Source: Oscillatoria princeps RMCB-10
GTDB lineage: Bacteria; Cyanobacteriota; Cyanobacteriia; Cyanobacteriales; Oscillatoriaceae
Direction of reading: 5' to 3'
Assembly: GCA_019359235.1 (NCBI GenBank)
Contig: JAHHHT010000004.1
Location: 62,001-126,000 of the forward strand
DNA length: 64,000 nucleotides
The position numbers were made by a program, and so were the translations under genes. Below are positions 48,108 to 57,981 of the stretch, piece by piece (the stretch's first letter is position 1; each line of letters begins with the position of its first letter). The notes beneath the pieces are model-generated. The model saw only the letters and a program-made list of their open reading frames with translations. It did not search any database and was not told the DNA's origin.

Positions 48108-48346
48108 ATGGCTCAAATATCAGGTCATTATAAGTTTGCTATTTGTCTGACAAGTGAAGGCTGTGACGATCTGCAGGTCTGGAAACTGTACCGGCTCCTA
48201 CCAGACGTTAAAGCCGAAGTTGATGATTATCTGCGTTGGACGATTCTGGAGAGGATTACCTGTACCCAGCTAGCCGGTTTGTAGTTGTTGAGTTTCCAGA
48301 GGGTGTTGAGCAGAAGCTTCTAGCTGCTACCACAGTAACCGCATAA
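48108..48346 (+). pseudogene. Frameshifted small gene
   Basis: From ATG 48108 the frame reads ICLTSEGCDDLQVWKLYRLL, PDVKAEVDDYLR and then drifts out. A one-base shift at about 48236 restores a protein-like sequence, LDDSGEDYLYPASRFVVVEF, PEGVEQKLLAA, to a stop at 48344. The combined product would be about 79 residues. Such proteins occur next to toxin-type genes in cyanobacteria, but I cannot name it. Confidence 0.55.
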
Positions 48347-48527
48347 CAAAGCCCTGCAAACGTCCAGCCAGCCCCTACTCTGGAAGAGAGGCTAAAAAGT
48401 GCTATCATGACTTACGCAAACCCTCTATCTGTAGTGCCGATTAGCGATAGCGTAACCGGCACCAAACTACATTAAGTGTCGCTGCGTAAGCCTTGCGCTA
48501 ACATGAAAATACTTGACATAAAAACCG

Positions 48528-48695
48528 ATGCTCGACTCTCCTGAGCCAAATTTCAATAAAAATAGCCATCTTTCAGTCTTTCTCCCTGAGGGGCTGGGAG
48601 ATTTAAGTGACCCTCAGAAAGCTATCCCTCGCCTAGCCAAGGATGAAAAACTTACCGCTAGATCAATTTATATTTTCACCGGCATGGCTTCCTAG
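48528..48695 (+). CDS. Possible 55-residue protein, unknown
   Basis: An ATG-started frame reading MLDSPEPNFNKNSHLSVFLP, EGLGDLSDPQKAIPRLAKDEK. Composition is protein-like and unlike the repeats, but there is no ribosome site. It could be a gene fragment. Confidence 0.3.
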   Translation: MLDSPEPNFNKNSHLSVFLPEGLGDLSDPQKAIPRLAKDEKLTARSIYIFTGMAS

Positions 48696-48943
48696 CTTCT
48701 CACAAGATAAATTTACCGCTACAGCTCCTGGAGAGCTTCGCCCCATGCTATAATCAGGGTGGGGCGAGCGCCCTCTGTCCCAGCCGGCTGCGGGATTCCT
48801 CGCCAGCGGGGTATTAGAAGTCGAGCCGGCTGCAAACGGGAAGATGGAGGACTGGAGGTTGACATCCTTGCCACTCTGGTAAAATCCGTGCCAATGGACA
48901 GTCTACAAGCCTCTCAAATTACCGGTGATGCTACAGGGAGTCC

Positions 48944-49216
48944 ATGAAGTTTGAGTGGGACGAAAACAAAGCAGCAAGAAATCTTTCAAATCACGGAGTT
49001 TCGTTTGAAGAAGCCAAAACGGTTTTCGACGATCCACTCTATGTTGACTTCTACGATCCAGACCATTCCGATGATGAGGCTCGTTATCTGATTGTTGGAG
49101 AGTCGAGTCGAGGGCACTTACTGATTGTATCATATACAGAAAGAGGCGATTCAATTCGCCTCATTAGCGCTAGAGAAGTAACACGATATGAGCGAGAAGT
49201 CTATGAAGAGGGTTAA
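48944..49216 (+). CDS. brnT: BrnT-family toxin, second pair
   Basis: A 90-residue BrnT-type toxin related to that at 47504 (FEWDENKAARNLSNHGVSF, KTVFDDP, DDEARYLIVGES, RLISAREVTRYEREVYEE). The active-site-type basic and acidic residues of the family appear kept. AGGGAG stands just before the ATG. A TATAAT box at 48749-48754 may belong to its promoter. Confidence 0.88.
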   Translation: MKFEWDENKAARNLSNHGVSFEEAKTVFDDPLYVDFYDPDHSDDEARYLIVGESSRGHLLIVSYTERGDSIRLISAREVTRYEREVYEEG

Positions 49217-49466
49217 CCAAGATATGGAAGATGAGCTTCGAGCGGAGTACGACTTAAAGAGCCTGCGGGTGAGAAAGTTAGGCCCTGGCCGAAATATCTT
49301 TTGCGGGACAACCGTTCGGTTGGAACCAGATGTTGCGGAGATGTTCCCCACTGCTGATGCGGTCAATGAGGCGCTGCGGTTTATGATTAGAATTCTGCAG
49401 CAAAACCCGCCGCCAGCTCTCAAAACTCAGCCTGACCCAGCCTTGGATCCTACCGAGCCAAAGTGA
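49203..49466 (+). CDS. Antitoxin-like partner of BrnT, second pair
   Basis: An 87-residue protein homologous to the first partner (MKRVNQDMEDELRAEYD against [18 protein letters not shown]). The start is set by that match; an ATG five codons earlier (49188) is also possible. It overlaps brnT by 14 bases and ends in a Pro-rich tail. Confidence 0.7.
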   Translation: MKRVNQDMEDELRAEYDLKSLRVRKLGPGRNIFCGTTVRLEPDVAEMFPTADAVNEALRFMIRILQQNPPPALKTQPDPALDPTEPK

Positions 49467-49617
49467 GTTGGCGGAACTTTCATACTTGGTATCCCGCCGC
49501 TTAACGCAACCGTTTAGGGTGGGGCGCTCGCACAAAACTTCCTTTCGTAAGCCTTGTAGCTCATACCCCTCGGGCAATGGTATGATTTCACAATAACTCC
49601 TAAATCACAGAACTAAC

Positions 49618-51105
49618 ATGGAACTGCCCCTAATCGCCCGAGCCAAACCCAACGAACACAAAAGAGCGATTGTCGCACCCGAAGGAGCCTTTACCTACGG
49701 GGATTTGCTCCACACATCCGCCCAAATCGCAACCGCCCTTCTCGACAGCGCCCAAGACTTGCAGGAGCAGCGAGTTGCCTTTCTCATCCCGTCAGGATTC
49801 CAGTATGTCGCCACTCAGTGGGGCATTTGGCGTGCCGGTGGGGTAGCAGTACCCCTGTGCGTTTCCCATCCGCGCCCCGAGTTAGAATATGTTATTGCAG
49901 ACTCAGACGCATCCACTCTGATCGCTCACCCAGATTTCGAGCCGGTATTGCGCCCCATTGCTGAAGAGGGAGGTTTGCGATTTATCCTCACTAACGACAC
50001 ACTCCCCGCTGATGCCGGTGTGCTCCCCGAAGTCGATATCTCCCGACGCGCATTAATCCTCTACACCAGCGGGACAACCGGCAAACCGAAAGGCGCAGTA
50101 ACCACCCATCAAAACATTCAAGCTCAAGTGACAAGCTTGACTGACGCCTGGGAATGGACATCCGACGACCGCATCTTGCACGTCCTGCCACTTCACCACA
50201 TTCACGGTATTATTAACGTGCTCACTTGCGCCCTGTGGGCTGGCGCTGAGTGCCACATGCTCCCCAAATTTGACGCCCAAACCGTTTGGGACCGAATTGC
50301 CGGCGGTGACTTAACCCTATTTATGGCTGTACCCACCATTTATGTCAAGCTAATTGCAGCTTGGGAAGCCGCAGATAGCGAGCGCCAAAAAAGCATGTCC
50401 GCCGGCTGCGCCAAAATGCGCCTGATGGTTTCAGGTTCCGCCGCTTTACCCGTCAAAGTCTTAGAAAAATGGAAAAGCATCAGCGGACATTTTCTGCTCG
50501 AACGCTATGGCATGACTGAAATTGGCATGGCGCTATCTAACCCTTTACACGGGAAAAGATTGCCAGGATATGTGGGCCAACCCTTACCTCAGGTTGAAGT
50601 TCGTTTAGTAGATGAGAGCGGAGATTTAGTCTCTCCCGGAACACCAGGAGAAATCCAAGTCAAAGGACCGGGAGTTTTTCTGGAGTATTGGCAAAAACCG
50701 GCAGCAACTGCCAAATCCTTTCGCCACGGTTGGTTCCGCACCGGCGATCTCGCCGCCTTCGAGAATAACAGCTACCGCATCCTCGGGCGAATCAGCGTCG
50801 ATATCATCAAAACCGGCGGTTATAAAGTTTCTGCCTTAGAAATTGAAGAAGTGCTGCGAACCCATCCAGATATTCAAGACTGTGCCGTAGTTGGGGTTGC
50901 CGATCCAGAGTGGGGCGAGCGCGTCTGCGGGGCTTTGGTATTGCAACCGGCAAGCCATTTAACCTTAGAACCCCTTAGGACTTGGGCAAAAGAGCGACTG
51001 GCTACCTACAAAGTTCCCAGCAAAATTATGGCTGTTGAAGAACTCCCCCGCAACGCTATGGGGAAAGTTACTAAACCGGCAGTTGCGCAGCTATTTCAAG
51101 CCTAG
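49618..51105 (+). CDS. Acyl-CoA ligase, malonyl-CoA-synthetase-like
   Basis: An AMP-forming ligase that would activate a carboxylic acid, most like malonyl-CoA synthetases (MatB/ACSF3). The 495-residue protein has the AMP-binding P-loop YTSGTTGKPKG (about 149-159), the HHIHGIINVLTCAL and FMAVPTIYVKL blocks, ERYGMTEIGMALSNPL, FRTGDLAAF, and the C-terminal hinge and catalytic lysine region (RNAMGKVTK). GYKVSALEIEEVL is standard. It is convergent with the permease gene 40 bases on, and a transport link to malonate-type acids is possible but not shown. Confidence 0.8.
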   Translation: MELPLIARAKPNEHKRAIVAPEGAFTYGDLLHTSAQIATALLDSAQDLQEQRVAFLIPSGFQYVATQWGIWRAGGVAVPLCVSHPRPELEYVIADSDASTLIAHPDFEPVLRPIAEEGGLRFILTNDTLPADAGVLPEVDISRRALILYTSGTTGKPKGAVTTHQNIQAQVTSLTDAWEWTSDDRILHVLPLHHIHGIINVLTCALWAGAECHMLPKFDAQTVWDRIAGGDLTLFMAVPTIYVKLIAAWEAADSERQKSMSAGCAKMRLMVSGSAALPVKVLEKWKSISGHFLLERYGMTEIGMALSNPLHGKRLPGYVGQPLPQVEVRLVDESGDLVSPGTPGEIQVKGPGVFLEYWQKPAATAKSFRHGWFRTGDLAAFENNSYRILGRISVDIIKTGGYKVSALEIEEVLRTHPDIQDCAVVGVADPEWGERVCGALVLQPASHLTLEPLRTWAKERLATYKVPSKIMAVEELPRNAMGKVTKPAVAQLFQA

Positions 51106-51145
51106 CACAGTAGGGTGCGTTCCGGAGGAACGCACCCTACCAAAC

Positions 51146-51976
51146 CTACCCTTCCGCCCAAGGCGTCAGAATCTTCGACAGCAGCTTGAAAGCCCAATCA
51201 ATCGCCCAGCCAATTAACCCGATAACCGCAATGCTGAACAGCACCTTATCCGTTTGCAGAAACCTCTGCGCCTGCACAATTTTAAACCCCAACCCATTCT
51301 CAGCAGCAATCAACTCCGAAATCACCAGAAAGTTCCAAGCGCCGGCAATATTCACCCGCAGCGTATCCAAAATACTCGGAAACACCGCCGGCAGTATCAC
51401 CCGGAACAGCACATCTCGGCGAGTCGCCCCCAAAGTGTAAGCAACATTTAACAATTCCCCCGGAATAAACTTAACCGCATCTGCTATCATTATAGCATTG
51501 TAGAACACAATCCCCAGAAAAATAATCAAAATCTTAGCTTCTTCCCCCAATCCCGCCCAAAGTATAATCAGAGGAATGAACGCCGCCACCGGCATGTAGC
51601 GAACCGGCCCAACAAGGGGGCTGAACAGACTCTCCATGCTGGGAAACGTCCCCATAGCAATCCCCACCGGAATGCCAACAGCAGCAGCCGCTAAAAAACC
51701 CGCCCCAACGCGCCCGCAACTTGCTATAATATCCTGCAGCAAATTCTCCTCAGCAAACATGCGGATGCCGGCACTGATCACCGCCGCCGGTGCCGGCAAA
51801 AACATTGCCGGCACCCACCCCAGAGAGCTGAGCAAAGCCCACAGCAGGAGTGGCACAACTAGCGCAGCCACAGTCAGCAGCACCCTAAGCCAGTTAGGAA
51901 AACCCTGGCGGATGCTCCAAAAGACAGACGGCTGGAGATATCGCTTTTTAGAATAACTTGGCAGCGGTTTTATCAT
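51146..51976 (-). CDS. NitT/TauT-type ABC transporter permease
   Basis: The membrane subunit that would move the ligand of the binding protein. The 276-residue protein has about six membrane segments, the loop LGATRRDVLFRVILPAVFPS (the ATPase-contact EAA-like motif) and a C-terminal WAIDWAFKLL. It resembles SsuC/TauC. It faces away from the ATPase gene at 52259 with an inverted-repeat element between their starts, unlike the usual same-strand operon. Confidence 0.88.
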   Translation of the reverse strand: MIKPLPSYSKKRYLQPSVFWSIRQGFPNWLRVLLTVAALVVPLLLWALLSSLGWVPAMFLPAPAAVISAGIRMFAEENLLQDIIASCGRVGAGFLAAAAVGIPVGIAMGTFPSMESLFSPLVGPVRYMPVAAFIPLIILWAGLGEEAKILIIFLGIVFYNAIMIADAVKFIPGELLNVAYTLGATRRDVLFRVILPAVFPSILDTLRVNIAGAWNFLVISELIAAENGLGFKIVQAQRFLQTDKVLFSIAVIGLIGWAIDWAFKLLSKILTPWAEG

Positions 51977-52000
51977 AGCGCAAAAATTTTAGTTACACTC

Positions 52001-52172
52001 TATATTAACCCAACTTGCTACCTACAAGTCTAAATATTCAGATCCCCCCAAACCCCCCTTAAAAAGGGGGGCTTTGAGAATGTCCCCCCCCTTGTAGGGG
52101 CGGGCCCTTCCGCCCCGGCTAGGGGGGGGATCTCGCCTGACTCACTTGTAAGTAGCAACTTGAGTTATATTA
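52001..52172. repeat. TAATATTAA inverted-repeat element, copy 3
   Basis: Ends TATATTAACCCAACTTGCTA and GTAGCAACTTGAGTTATATTA; core with CCCCCCTTAAAAAGGGGGG and CTAGGGGGGGGATC. It fills the divergent promoter region between the permease and ATPase genes. Confidence 0.7.
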
Positions 52173-52258
52173 ACCTTCCCTCACCCACTCCACCGCAGGG
52201 TGCGCCGGCGCGCCGAGCGCCATCCGCGTTCATCTGCGTTAAGAAAGCGGTTACAAAC

Positions 52259-53026
52259 ATGCTCGACTCCTCAAACCCACCCAAACTAGAAGTCCGCAAT
52301 TTATTCAAAGCCTTTCCCAGTCAGGGAAAGCAACTGATGGCGCTGCAAAACATCAACCTGCAGGTTTATCCCGCTGAATTTGTCTGTATCGTCGGAGCGT
52401 CAGGCTGCGGAAAATCCACCCTGCTGAATATTATCGCCGGTTTGACGCCCCCCTCCTCCGGACAGGTGCTGGTTGATGGAGAAAGCGTACCCGGTCCCGG
52501 ACCGGACAGAGGAATGGTTTTCCAGCATTTTTCCCTATTTCCCTGGCTAACCGTAGCCGATAACATCGGCTTTGGCTTGCAGCTGCGGCGCATCCCCAGG
52601 AAGGAGATGCAGCAGCGAATTGATTACTACCTGGATGTGGTAGACTTAACTCAATTTGCCCGAGCTTATCCCAAACAGCTGTCAGGCGGAATGAAACAGC
52701 GCGTCGCAATTGCCCGCGCCTTAGCCAACGAACCGGAAGTTTTGCTGATGGACGAACCTTTCGGGGCGCTCGACGCTCAAACCAAAGAACAGATGCAGCA
52801 ATTCGTGCTAGAATTGTGGGAGAAAACCCGGATTACTGTTCTAACCATCACCCATGATGTGGAGGAAGCGATTTTCCTCTCCCAGCGCATCTATGTGATG
52901 AGCGCCCGCCCCGGGCAAATCAAAGAGGAAATTCTCGTCGATTTGCCGGCGCACCGGGATTTGGAGATTAAACTCAGCCCGGAGTTTATTGAAATTAAGA
53001 GACGGTTGATTGCCGGTTTAAGATAA
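52259..53026 (+). CDS. NitT/TauT-type ABC transporter ATPase
   Basis: Powers import with the permease and binding protein. The 255-residue product has Walker A GASGCGKS, the ABC signature LSGGMKQRVAIARA, Walker B VLLMDEPFGALDAQ and the switch histidine ITHDVEEA. It resembles SsuB/TauB. I chose the ATG at 52259 (MLDSSNPPKLEVRNLF); the longer frame reads into an inverted-repeat element. Confidence 0.92.
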   Translation: MLDSSNPPKLEVRNLFKAFPSQGKQLMALQNINLQVYPAEFVCIVGASGCGKSTLLNIIAGLTPPSSGQVLVDGESVPGPGPDRGMVFQHFSLFPWLTVADNIGFGLQLRRIPRKEMQQRIDYYLDVVDLTQFARAYPKQLSGGMKQRVAIARALANEPEVLLMDEPFGALDAQTKEQMQQFVLELWEKTRITVLTITHDVEEAIFLSQRIYVMSARPGQIKEEILVDLPAHRDLEIKLSPEFIEIKRRLIAGLR

Positions 53027-53084
53027 TAACCGCCAAGACGCCATAGACGCGCCAGCTGCTTCCCGCAGGGTAGGACGCCAAGAA
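53027..53084. repeat. Dispersed CCGCCAAGACGCC repeat
   Basis: ACCGCCAAGACGCCATAGAC and GCAGGGTAGGACGCCAAGA, an inverted relative of the compound repeat at 12540-12656. Confidence 0.55.
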
Positions 53085-53100
53085 GGGAGGGAGGGGGTGA

Positions 53101-53133
53101 AGAAACCGGGTTTCTTGAAGAAACCCGGTTTCT
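53101..53133. repeat. GAAACCCGGTTTCT palindrome pair
   Basis: Boxes at 53101-53115 and 53119-53133; lies between the convergent ABC ATPase and NUDIX genes. Confidence 0.7.
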
Positions 53134-53144
53134 GGCGCACACGC

Positions 53145-53588
53145 TCAACAATTACTTTCTAAATCAGCTTTTATGAAATCCAGCAAAATCTGCTGGTGAA
53201 TGAGTCCGAGGGGGCGCAGCTCACCGGCTTTTCGCGAATAGCCCTCACCCCGCCGAATTTCTTCAGGGGTGAGCAAATCCATATCCCAGCCTTCGCCTAA
53301 CACGAGCTGGCTCAATTCCACATCCAGTTCGCCGTGAAAAACATGGCGCACGACAGAAGAATCGGAATACAAGCCAAACTTTGACATCCCCGGCGGCGCG
53401 TAGCCAATTTCTTCTAGCAGTTCGCGCTGGACGGCGACTTCTGGCGTTTCATCAGGCTCCATGTGACCGCCGAAAAACGCCCAGTGACCGGGATAGAGAA
53501 TGCCGGGGATGTTGTCTCGCAGCTGGAGCAGAAATTTCCCGTCGCGATACAAAATAGCGATGGCGACATGAATCGAGCTCTCACTCAT
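53145..53588 (-). CDS. NUDIX hydrolase
   Basis: Hydrolyses a nucleoside-diphosphate-linked compound, substrate unknown. The 147-residue protein has a complete NUDIX box, GHMEPDETPEVAVQRELLEEIGY-type, with the catalytic REL-EE acidic residues near 55-62, and WAFFGGH just before it. Its ATG overlaps the stop of the upstream exported-protein gene by four bases, so the two are translated together. Confidence 0.9.
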   Translation of the reverse strand: MSESSIHVAIAILYRDGKFLLQLRDNIPGILYPGHWAFFGGHMEPDETPEVAVQRELLEEIGYAPPGMSKFGLYSDSSVVRHVFHGELDVELSQLVLGEGWDMDLLTPEEIRRGEGYSRKAGELRPLGLIHQQILLDFIKADLESNC

Positions 53589-54001
53589 GGTGATTTGGGG
53601 GCTGGTTTGCGCTGCAACTGTTCCTGTTCTTTTATATAAACCTCTCCTATCTCAAGACCGGCTACAGGAATGCTTTCATAATTGACACTTCCCTTAATTG
53701 AGACTTCATCTCCCTGATTTGGCAGCGTCTTGTTAGTGATCACCCAAATGCTGCCGGTGGCATCTTGCAGCTGGTAAGCGCCGGCACCCAGAAAAGGCGC
53801 TCGTTTTTCCACCTTCCCTTGCACGTAGACTGTCGAGTTTACCTCCCGCTTTTGCTGGATCTCTCCGATATCGGTAGCCCCGCTAGCTCCAAACAAGGCC
53901 ATCTGAGCGCCTGCAGTCAGCCCCCCCAGAAGCAAAGATAGAGAAGCCAGTGCCAAAACCCGGGTTTTCCCCGGCCCAATCGCAATTAACCTGAGTGACA
54001 T
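53585..54001 (-). CDS. Exported OB-fold-like protein
   Basis: A 138-residue protein with an N-terminal hydrophobic helix (about 10-35) and a single beta-barrel-like domain (VYVQGKVEKRAPFLG, AYQLQDATGSIWVIT, GDEVSIKGSV) typical of bacterial OB-fold/stress-type domains. Its ligand is unknown. I use the ATG at 54001, which places the signal segment well; the frame is open ten codons further up. It forms a two-gene operon with the NUDIX gene. Confidence 0.7.
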   Translation of the reverse strand: MSLRLIAIGPGKTRVLALASLSLLLGGLTAGAQMALFGASGATDIGEIQQKREVNSTVYVQGKVEKRAPFLGAGAYQLQDATGSIWVITNKTLPNQGDEVSIKGSVNYESIPVAGLEIGEVYIKEQEQLQRKPAPKSP

Positions 54002-54228
54002 ACAGCAACACTCTGTAACGCTTATTCGCACGATTATGCTCTATAGTGTCACATAAAGGCGCGTGTGGCAGCTAGGGCTTGAGCTCGGTGTCCCTATAAC
54101 CCGCCTCACCTCCAAATGGCGGGCGGGCATTGGCGAAACAGAGACAGCCTTTTGCGCTCGCTGCGTGCCGGTGCTTTCGCATCGCCACAGACGCTAACCG
54201 CGCGAATCTTTTCGCTGCATCAACCCCA

Positions 54229-55119
54229 ATGGACACCAAAACTGCCAACATTCTAGACGGTAAAGCCCTCGCCCAGAAAATCCAAGCCGAACTGCAACAG
54301 CGCGTCAAATCCTTGCAGCAAGCGCGAAATCGCCCCCCCGGACTGGCGGTGATCATGGTGGGCGACAACCCCGCCAGCGCCGTTTACGTGCGCAATAAAG
54401 AGCGAGCCTGCGCCAAAATCGGCATCGCCTCATTTGGGAAGCACTTCCCCACCGAAACGGGCCAAACCGAACTGGAGCAAGAGATTCACCGGCTCAATTC
54501 TGACGAGCGAGTGGACGGCATACTCGTCCAGCTCCCCCTCCCCAAACACTTTGACGCGATTTCCCTGCTCTACCAAATCGACCCAGACAAAGATGCCGAC
54601 GGACTCCACCCCACTAACATGGGGCGACTGCTGCGGGGTGAGCCCGGTTTGCGCAGCTGCACGCCGGCAGGAGTGATGCGCCTGCTGCAAGAATACCAGA
54701 TTGACCCCGCCGGCAAACAGGCCGTCGTGATTGGGCGCAGCATTTTAGTCGGCAAACCGATGGCGCTCATGCTCCTGGAAAGCAACGCCACCGTCACCGT
54801 CGCCCACTCCCGAACCCCCGATTTGGCAGCCATCGCCCGCAGCGCTGATATCCTAGTAGCAGCAGCCGGTCGCCCAGAAATGATCTCAGGCGACATGGTA
54901 AAACCCGGAGCCACTGTCGTAGATGTGGGCATCAACAGCGTCACCGACGGCACCGGCAACTCCCGCCTGGTCGGGGATGTCCACTTCGATTCCGTCAAAC
55001 AGGTGGCCCAATTTATCACCCCCGTGCCCGGGGGCATCGGCCCCATGACCGTGGCCATGTTGCTGGCCAATACGGTAGAGAGCTACAGCAAAAAAAGCGG
55101 GCTCGGGAATGGGGAATAG
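54229..55119 (+). CDS. folD: Methylene-THF dehydrogenase/cyclohydrolase FolD
   Basis: Bifunctional enzyme of one-carbon folate metabolism, converting methylene-THF to formyl-THF with NADP. The 296-residue protein has the catalytic Tyr53 and Lys57 in [18 protein letters not shown], the Rossmann [14 protein letters not shown] and [14 protein letters not shown] blocks. The ATG at 54229 gives the family's start; upstream frame codons are not conserved-looking. GGPP synthase follows 117 bases on, with a GGGGATTAGGGGATTTGGGG-type spacer. Confidence 0.95.
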   Translation: MDTKTANILDGKALAQKIQAELQQRVKSLQQARNRPPGLAVIMVGDNPASAVYVRNKERACAKIGIASFGKHFPTETGQTELEQEIHRLNSDERVDGILVQLPLPKHFDAISLLYQIDPDKDADGLHPTNMGRLLRGEPGLRSCTPAGVMRLLQEYQIDPAGKQAVVIGRSILVGKPMALMLLESNATVTVAHSRTPDLAAIARSADILVAAAGRPEMISGDMVKPGATVVDVGINSVTDGTGNSRLVGDVHFDSVKQVAQFITPVPGGIGPMTVAMLLANTVESYSKKSGLGNGE

Positions 55120-55236
55120 AGATGAAAGCCGGGATTAGGGGATTTGGGGATTGTTGTATTTTCCCCTAATCCCCTAATCCCGGCTGCCAATCTCCCCTAA
55201 AATTGTTTAGGAAGTAACAGATCGAGGGATTAAGGG

Positions 55237-56169
55237 ATGGTATCGACCAAGGACATTGATTCGCCTCACAAGGAAGAGGAATCTGGGTTTGACTTATCAG
55301 CCTACCTGGCAGAAAAACAAGCTCAGGTGGAAGCGGCGCTGGAGCGTGCCATCCCGGTGACCTATCCCGAGAAGATTTACGAAGCGATGCGCTACTCGCT
55401 GCTTGCCGGTGGCAAGCGCCTGCGCCCTATCCTGTGTCTGGCCAGTTGCGAGCTGGCCGGCGGCACCCCCGAAATGGCGATGCCGACCGCCTGCGCCCTG
55501 GAGATGGTTCACACCATGTCTTTGATTCACGACGACTTGCCGGCAATGGACAATGACGACTACCGCCGGGGGAAGTTGACAAATCACAAGGTGTATGGTG
55601 AGAATATTGCGATTTTGGCGGGCGACGGGTTGCTGACATACGCCTTTGAGTTTATTGCCGCCAACACCAAAAACGTGCCGGCGGATCGCGTGGTGCGGGT
55701 GATTGCCCGGTTAGCTCGCGCCTTCGGACCGGCTGGGGTGGTTGGCGGGCAAGTGGTAGACTTGGAATGGGAAGGCAAGCCGGATGTGCCGGTGGAAACT
55801 CTCAACTTTATCCACACTCACAAAACTGGTGCCCTGCTGGAAGCCTGTGTGGTTTGCGGGGCGCTTTTGGCGGGAGCGCCGGCAGATGACCTGCAGCGGC
55901 TGTCGAGCTACGCCAAGAATATAGGGTTGGCGTTTCAGATTGTAGATGATATCCTGGACATCACTGCCACCACTGAGAAACTGGGCAAAACCGCCGGCAA
56001 GGACTTGCAAGCCCAAAAGGCGACCTATCCCAGCCTCTGGGGGCTAGAGGAATCGCGGCGACAAGCTCGCCAGCTCATCGATGCGGCCAAGGCGGAACTG
56101 GCCCCCTTCGGGCAGAAGGCTCAGCCGCTACGGCTGCTCGCAGATTTCATTACCAACCGCAGTCATTAG
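55237..56169 (+). CDS. crtE: Geranylgeranyl diphosphate synthase
   Basis: Makes C20 prenyl diphosphate for carotenoids, chlorophyll side chains and quinones. The 310-residue protein has both aspartate-rich Mg-binding motifs, [10 protein letters not shown] (from Asp99) and DDILD (from Asp237), and GGKRLRP. Product chain length (GGPP rather than FPP) is the common assignment in cyanobacteria. The DUF212 phosphatase begins 15 bases after the stop, so an operon is likely. Confidence 0.9.
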   Translation: MVSTKDIDSPHKEEESGFDLSAYLAEKQAQVEAALERAIPVTYPEKIYEAMRYSLLAGGKRLRPILCLASCELAGGTPEMAMPTACALEMVHTMSLIHDDLPAMDNDDYRRGKLTNHKVYGENIAILAGDGLLTYAFEFIAANTKNVPADRVVRVIARLARAFGPAGVVGGQVVDLEWEGKPDVPVETLNFIHTHKTGALLEACVVCGALLAGAPADDLQRLSSYAKNIGLAFQIVDDILDITATTEKLGKTAGKDLQAQKATYPSLWGLEESRRQARQLIDAAKAELAPFGQKAQPLRLLADFITNRSH

Positions 56170-56184
56170 GGTAAGTCAAACACC

Positions 56185-56640
56185 ATGCAGGACTTTGGCC
56201 ACATCCTCGACAACCAGGTGCTGCTGGTTGCTCTCGCAGCCTGTCTGCTCGCTCAAGTCTTAAAGGTGACGATCGAGTTGGTCAAAAATGGAAAGGTCAG
56301 CGTGCGCATTCTGGTGACCGCCGGCGGGATGCCCAGCGCTCACTCAGCCTTCGTCACCTCTTTGGCGACCGGCGTCGGACAGACACTGGGATGGGAAACG
56401 CCGGAGTTTGCCCTCGCGGCAATTTTCGCCATTATCGTCATGTACGACGCCGCCGGTGTCCGCCAAGCCGCCGGCAAGCAGGCTCGCATCCTCAACCAAA
56501 TAATCGACGAGCTGTTTCAAGAACACCCCGAATTTAACGAAGACCGGCTCAAGGAATTGCTCGGGCACACCCCCTTTCAGGTGATCGTGGGCTCCACCTT
56601 GGGCGTCGCTGTCTCCTGGCTGGCGGGACCGGCTTATTGA
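56185..56640 (+). CDS. DUF212 membrane protein, divergent PAP2-family
   Basis: A 151-residue membrane protein with three or four helices and GGMPSAHSAFVTSLATGVG, the pattern of acid-phosphatase/vanadium-peroxidase relatives. It is named from DUF212 similarity and may act on a lipid phosphate or diphosphate; association with GGPP synthase hints at prenyl phosphates, which is inference. Confidence 0.8.
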   Translation: MQDFGHILDNQVLLVALAACLLAQVLKVTIELVKNGKVSVRILVTAGGMPSAHSAFVTSLATGVGQTLGWETPEFALAAIFAIIVMYDAAGVRQAAGKQARILNQIIDELFQEHPEFNEDRLKELLGHTPFQVIVGSTLGVAVSWLAGPAY

Positions 56641-56760
56641 GTGCGGGGATAGGGGATAGGGGTTTGGGGTTTGGGGTTTGGGGGTTGGGTGGGGGAGCCG
56701 GGGAAATTGCCCATGCCCCATGCCCCATGCCCCATGCCCCATGCCCCATGCCCCATGCCC
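56641..56760. repeat. Low-complexity GGTTTGGGG and CCCATG repeats
   Basis: GGTTTGGGGTTTGGGGTTTG-like and six CCCATGC units in tandem between the convergent DUF212 and ycf54 genes. Confidence 0.65.
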
Positions 56761-57087
56761 CTACACCCTCGCTAGGGATGCCAGGGGATCGGGTATGGCA
56801 TCCGAGGGAGCCTGAAATTCGCCGGTGAACACGTATTCCAGTCGCAATTTCAACCAAGTAATGAATTGGGGATTGGTGGAAATTATCGCCGCAGCGGGTT
56901 GGGGGCATTTCGCCTTAATTTCTGCCATCGCCGGCACCTCTAAAAAGGCCGGCTGCAAAACCAGCCAAAAGTCAATCTCTTTTTCCTGTTCTTGGTAGTT
57001 GCGAGTGCGCTCCCTGAGGACTTCGTCCAGAGGTTCTTCCACGGTCAAAAAGCGCTGAGAAGCCAGAACATAGTGGTAAGTTGTCAT
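56761..57087 (-). CDS. ycf54: Ycf54-type chlorophyll cyclase factor
   Basis: Ycf54 (DUF2488) is needed for the Mg-protoporphyrin monomethyl ester cyclase that forms the fifth ring of chlorophyll. The 108-residue product has the near-invariant start TTYHYVLASQRFLTVEEPLD, then NYQEQEKEIDFWLV and AAAIISTNPQFITWLKLRLE. Length and motifs fit. It stands alone on the minus strand. Confidence 0.92.
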   Translation of the reverse strand: MTTYHYVLASQRFLTVEEPLDEVLRERTRNYQEQEKEIDFWLVLQPAFLEVPAMAEIKAKCPQPAAAIISTNPQFITWLKLRLEYVFTGEFQAPSDAIPDPLASLARV

Positions 57088-57261
57088 CTCAAATTATTCC
57101 CATTCTATCAGCTAAAAATCCTCTCGTTGCAGACGGGGGTTAGGGGTTAGGGCACTGGGCACGCTCTCATTGGGCATTGGGAATTTTGGAGTTTAGATTT
57201 TGGATTTTGGATTGATTGTTTTGCGATGATGCCCCACGCCGCCAGACCCGCGCCGCCAGCC

Positions 57262-57981
57262 CTATCCCCCTCGCATGGCTTGTTTCATTTCGCGAACGGC
57301 TCGCTCTAAACCCACTAGAACCGCTCTACTAATAATAGTGTGACCGATATTGAGCTCTTCCATGCCTTCGATGCGGGCAATGGGAAAGACATTCCAGTAG
57401 GTCAAACCGTGGCCGGCGTTAACTCGCAAACCGGCAGCGCGAGCTAGCTCGCACCCTTTGGCTAACACGGCTAATTCCTTTTGCCGGCTGGCTTCATCCG
57501 CCGCCTCGGCATAGCGCCCGGTGTGCAGTTCAATAAACTGCGCCTTGACCTTGACAGATGCTTCAATTTGTGAAACATCAGCGTCGATAAACAGGCTGAC
57601 CGGGATGCCGGCAGACTGCAAGGTATCTACAACCGAGGCCATGCGGTCGAGCTGGCCGGCAATGTCGAGTCCCCCTTCTGTAGTGACCTCTTCCCGGCGT
57701 TCCGGCACCAAAGTGACGTAATCGGGTTTAACCTCAAGGGCGAGAAGCACCATTTCATCGGTGGCTGCCATTTCCAAATTTAAGTGGGTGCGCACCGTTT
57801 GCCGCAGCAAGCGCACGTCGCGGTCTTGAATGTGCCGCCGGTCTTCCCGCAGGTGGGCGGTAATGCCATCTGCGCCGGCAAGTTCGCAGAGAACAGCTGC
57901 AGCCACGGGGTCGGGCTCCACCGTCCGCCGCGCCTGCCGGATAGTGGCAACGTGGTCAATGTTGACGCCTAGTGTGGGCAA
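57262..57981 (-). CDS. pdxJ: Pyridoxine 5'-phosphate synthase PdxJ
   Basis: Makes the B6 ring in the deoxyxylulose-phosphate-dependent pathway. The 239-residue protein has [47 protein letters not shown] and [11 protein letters not shown], all PdxJ blocks. The start is TTG at 57981 with AGGAGAG eight bases before it and the LGVNIDH motif following directly. Confidence 0.95.
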   Translation of the reverse strand: MPTLGVNIDHVATIRQARRTVEPDPVAAAVLCELAGADGITAHLREDRRHIQDRDVRLLRQTVRTHLNLEMAATDEMVLLALEVKPDYVTLVPERREEVTTEGGLDIAGQLDRMASVVDTLQSAGIPVSLFIDADVSQIEASVKVKAQFIELHTGRYAEAADEASRQKELAVLAKGCELARAAGLRVNAGHGLTYWNVFPIARIEGMEELNIGHTIISRAVLVGLERAVREMKQAMRGG

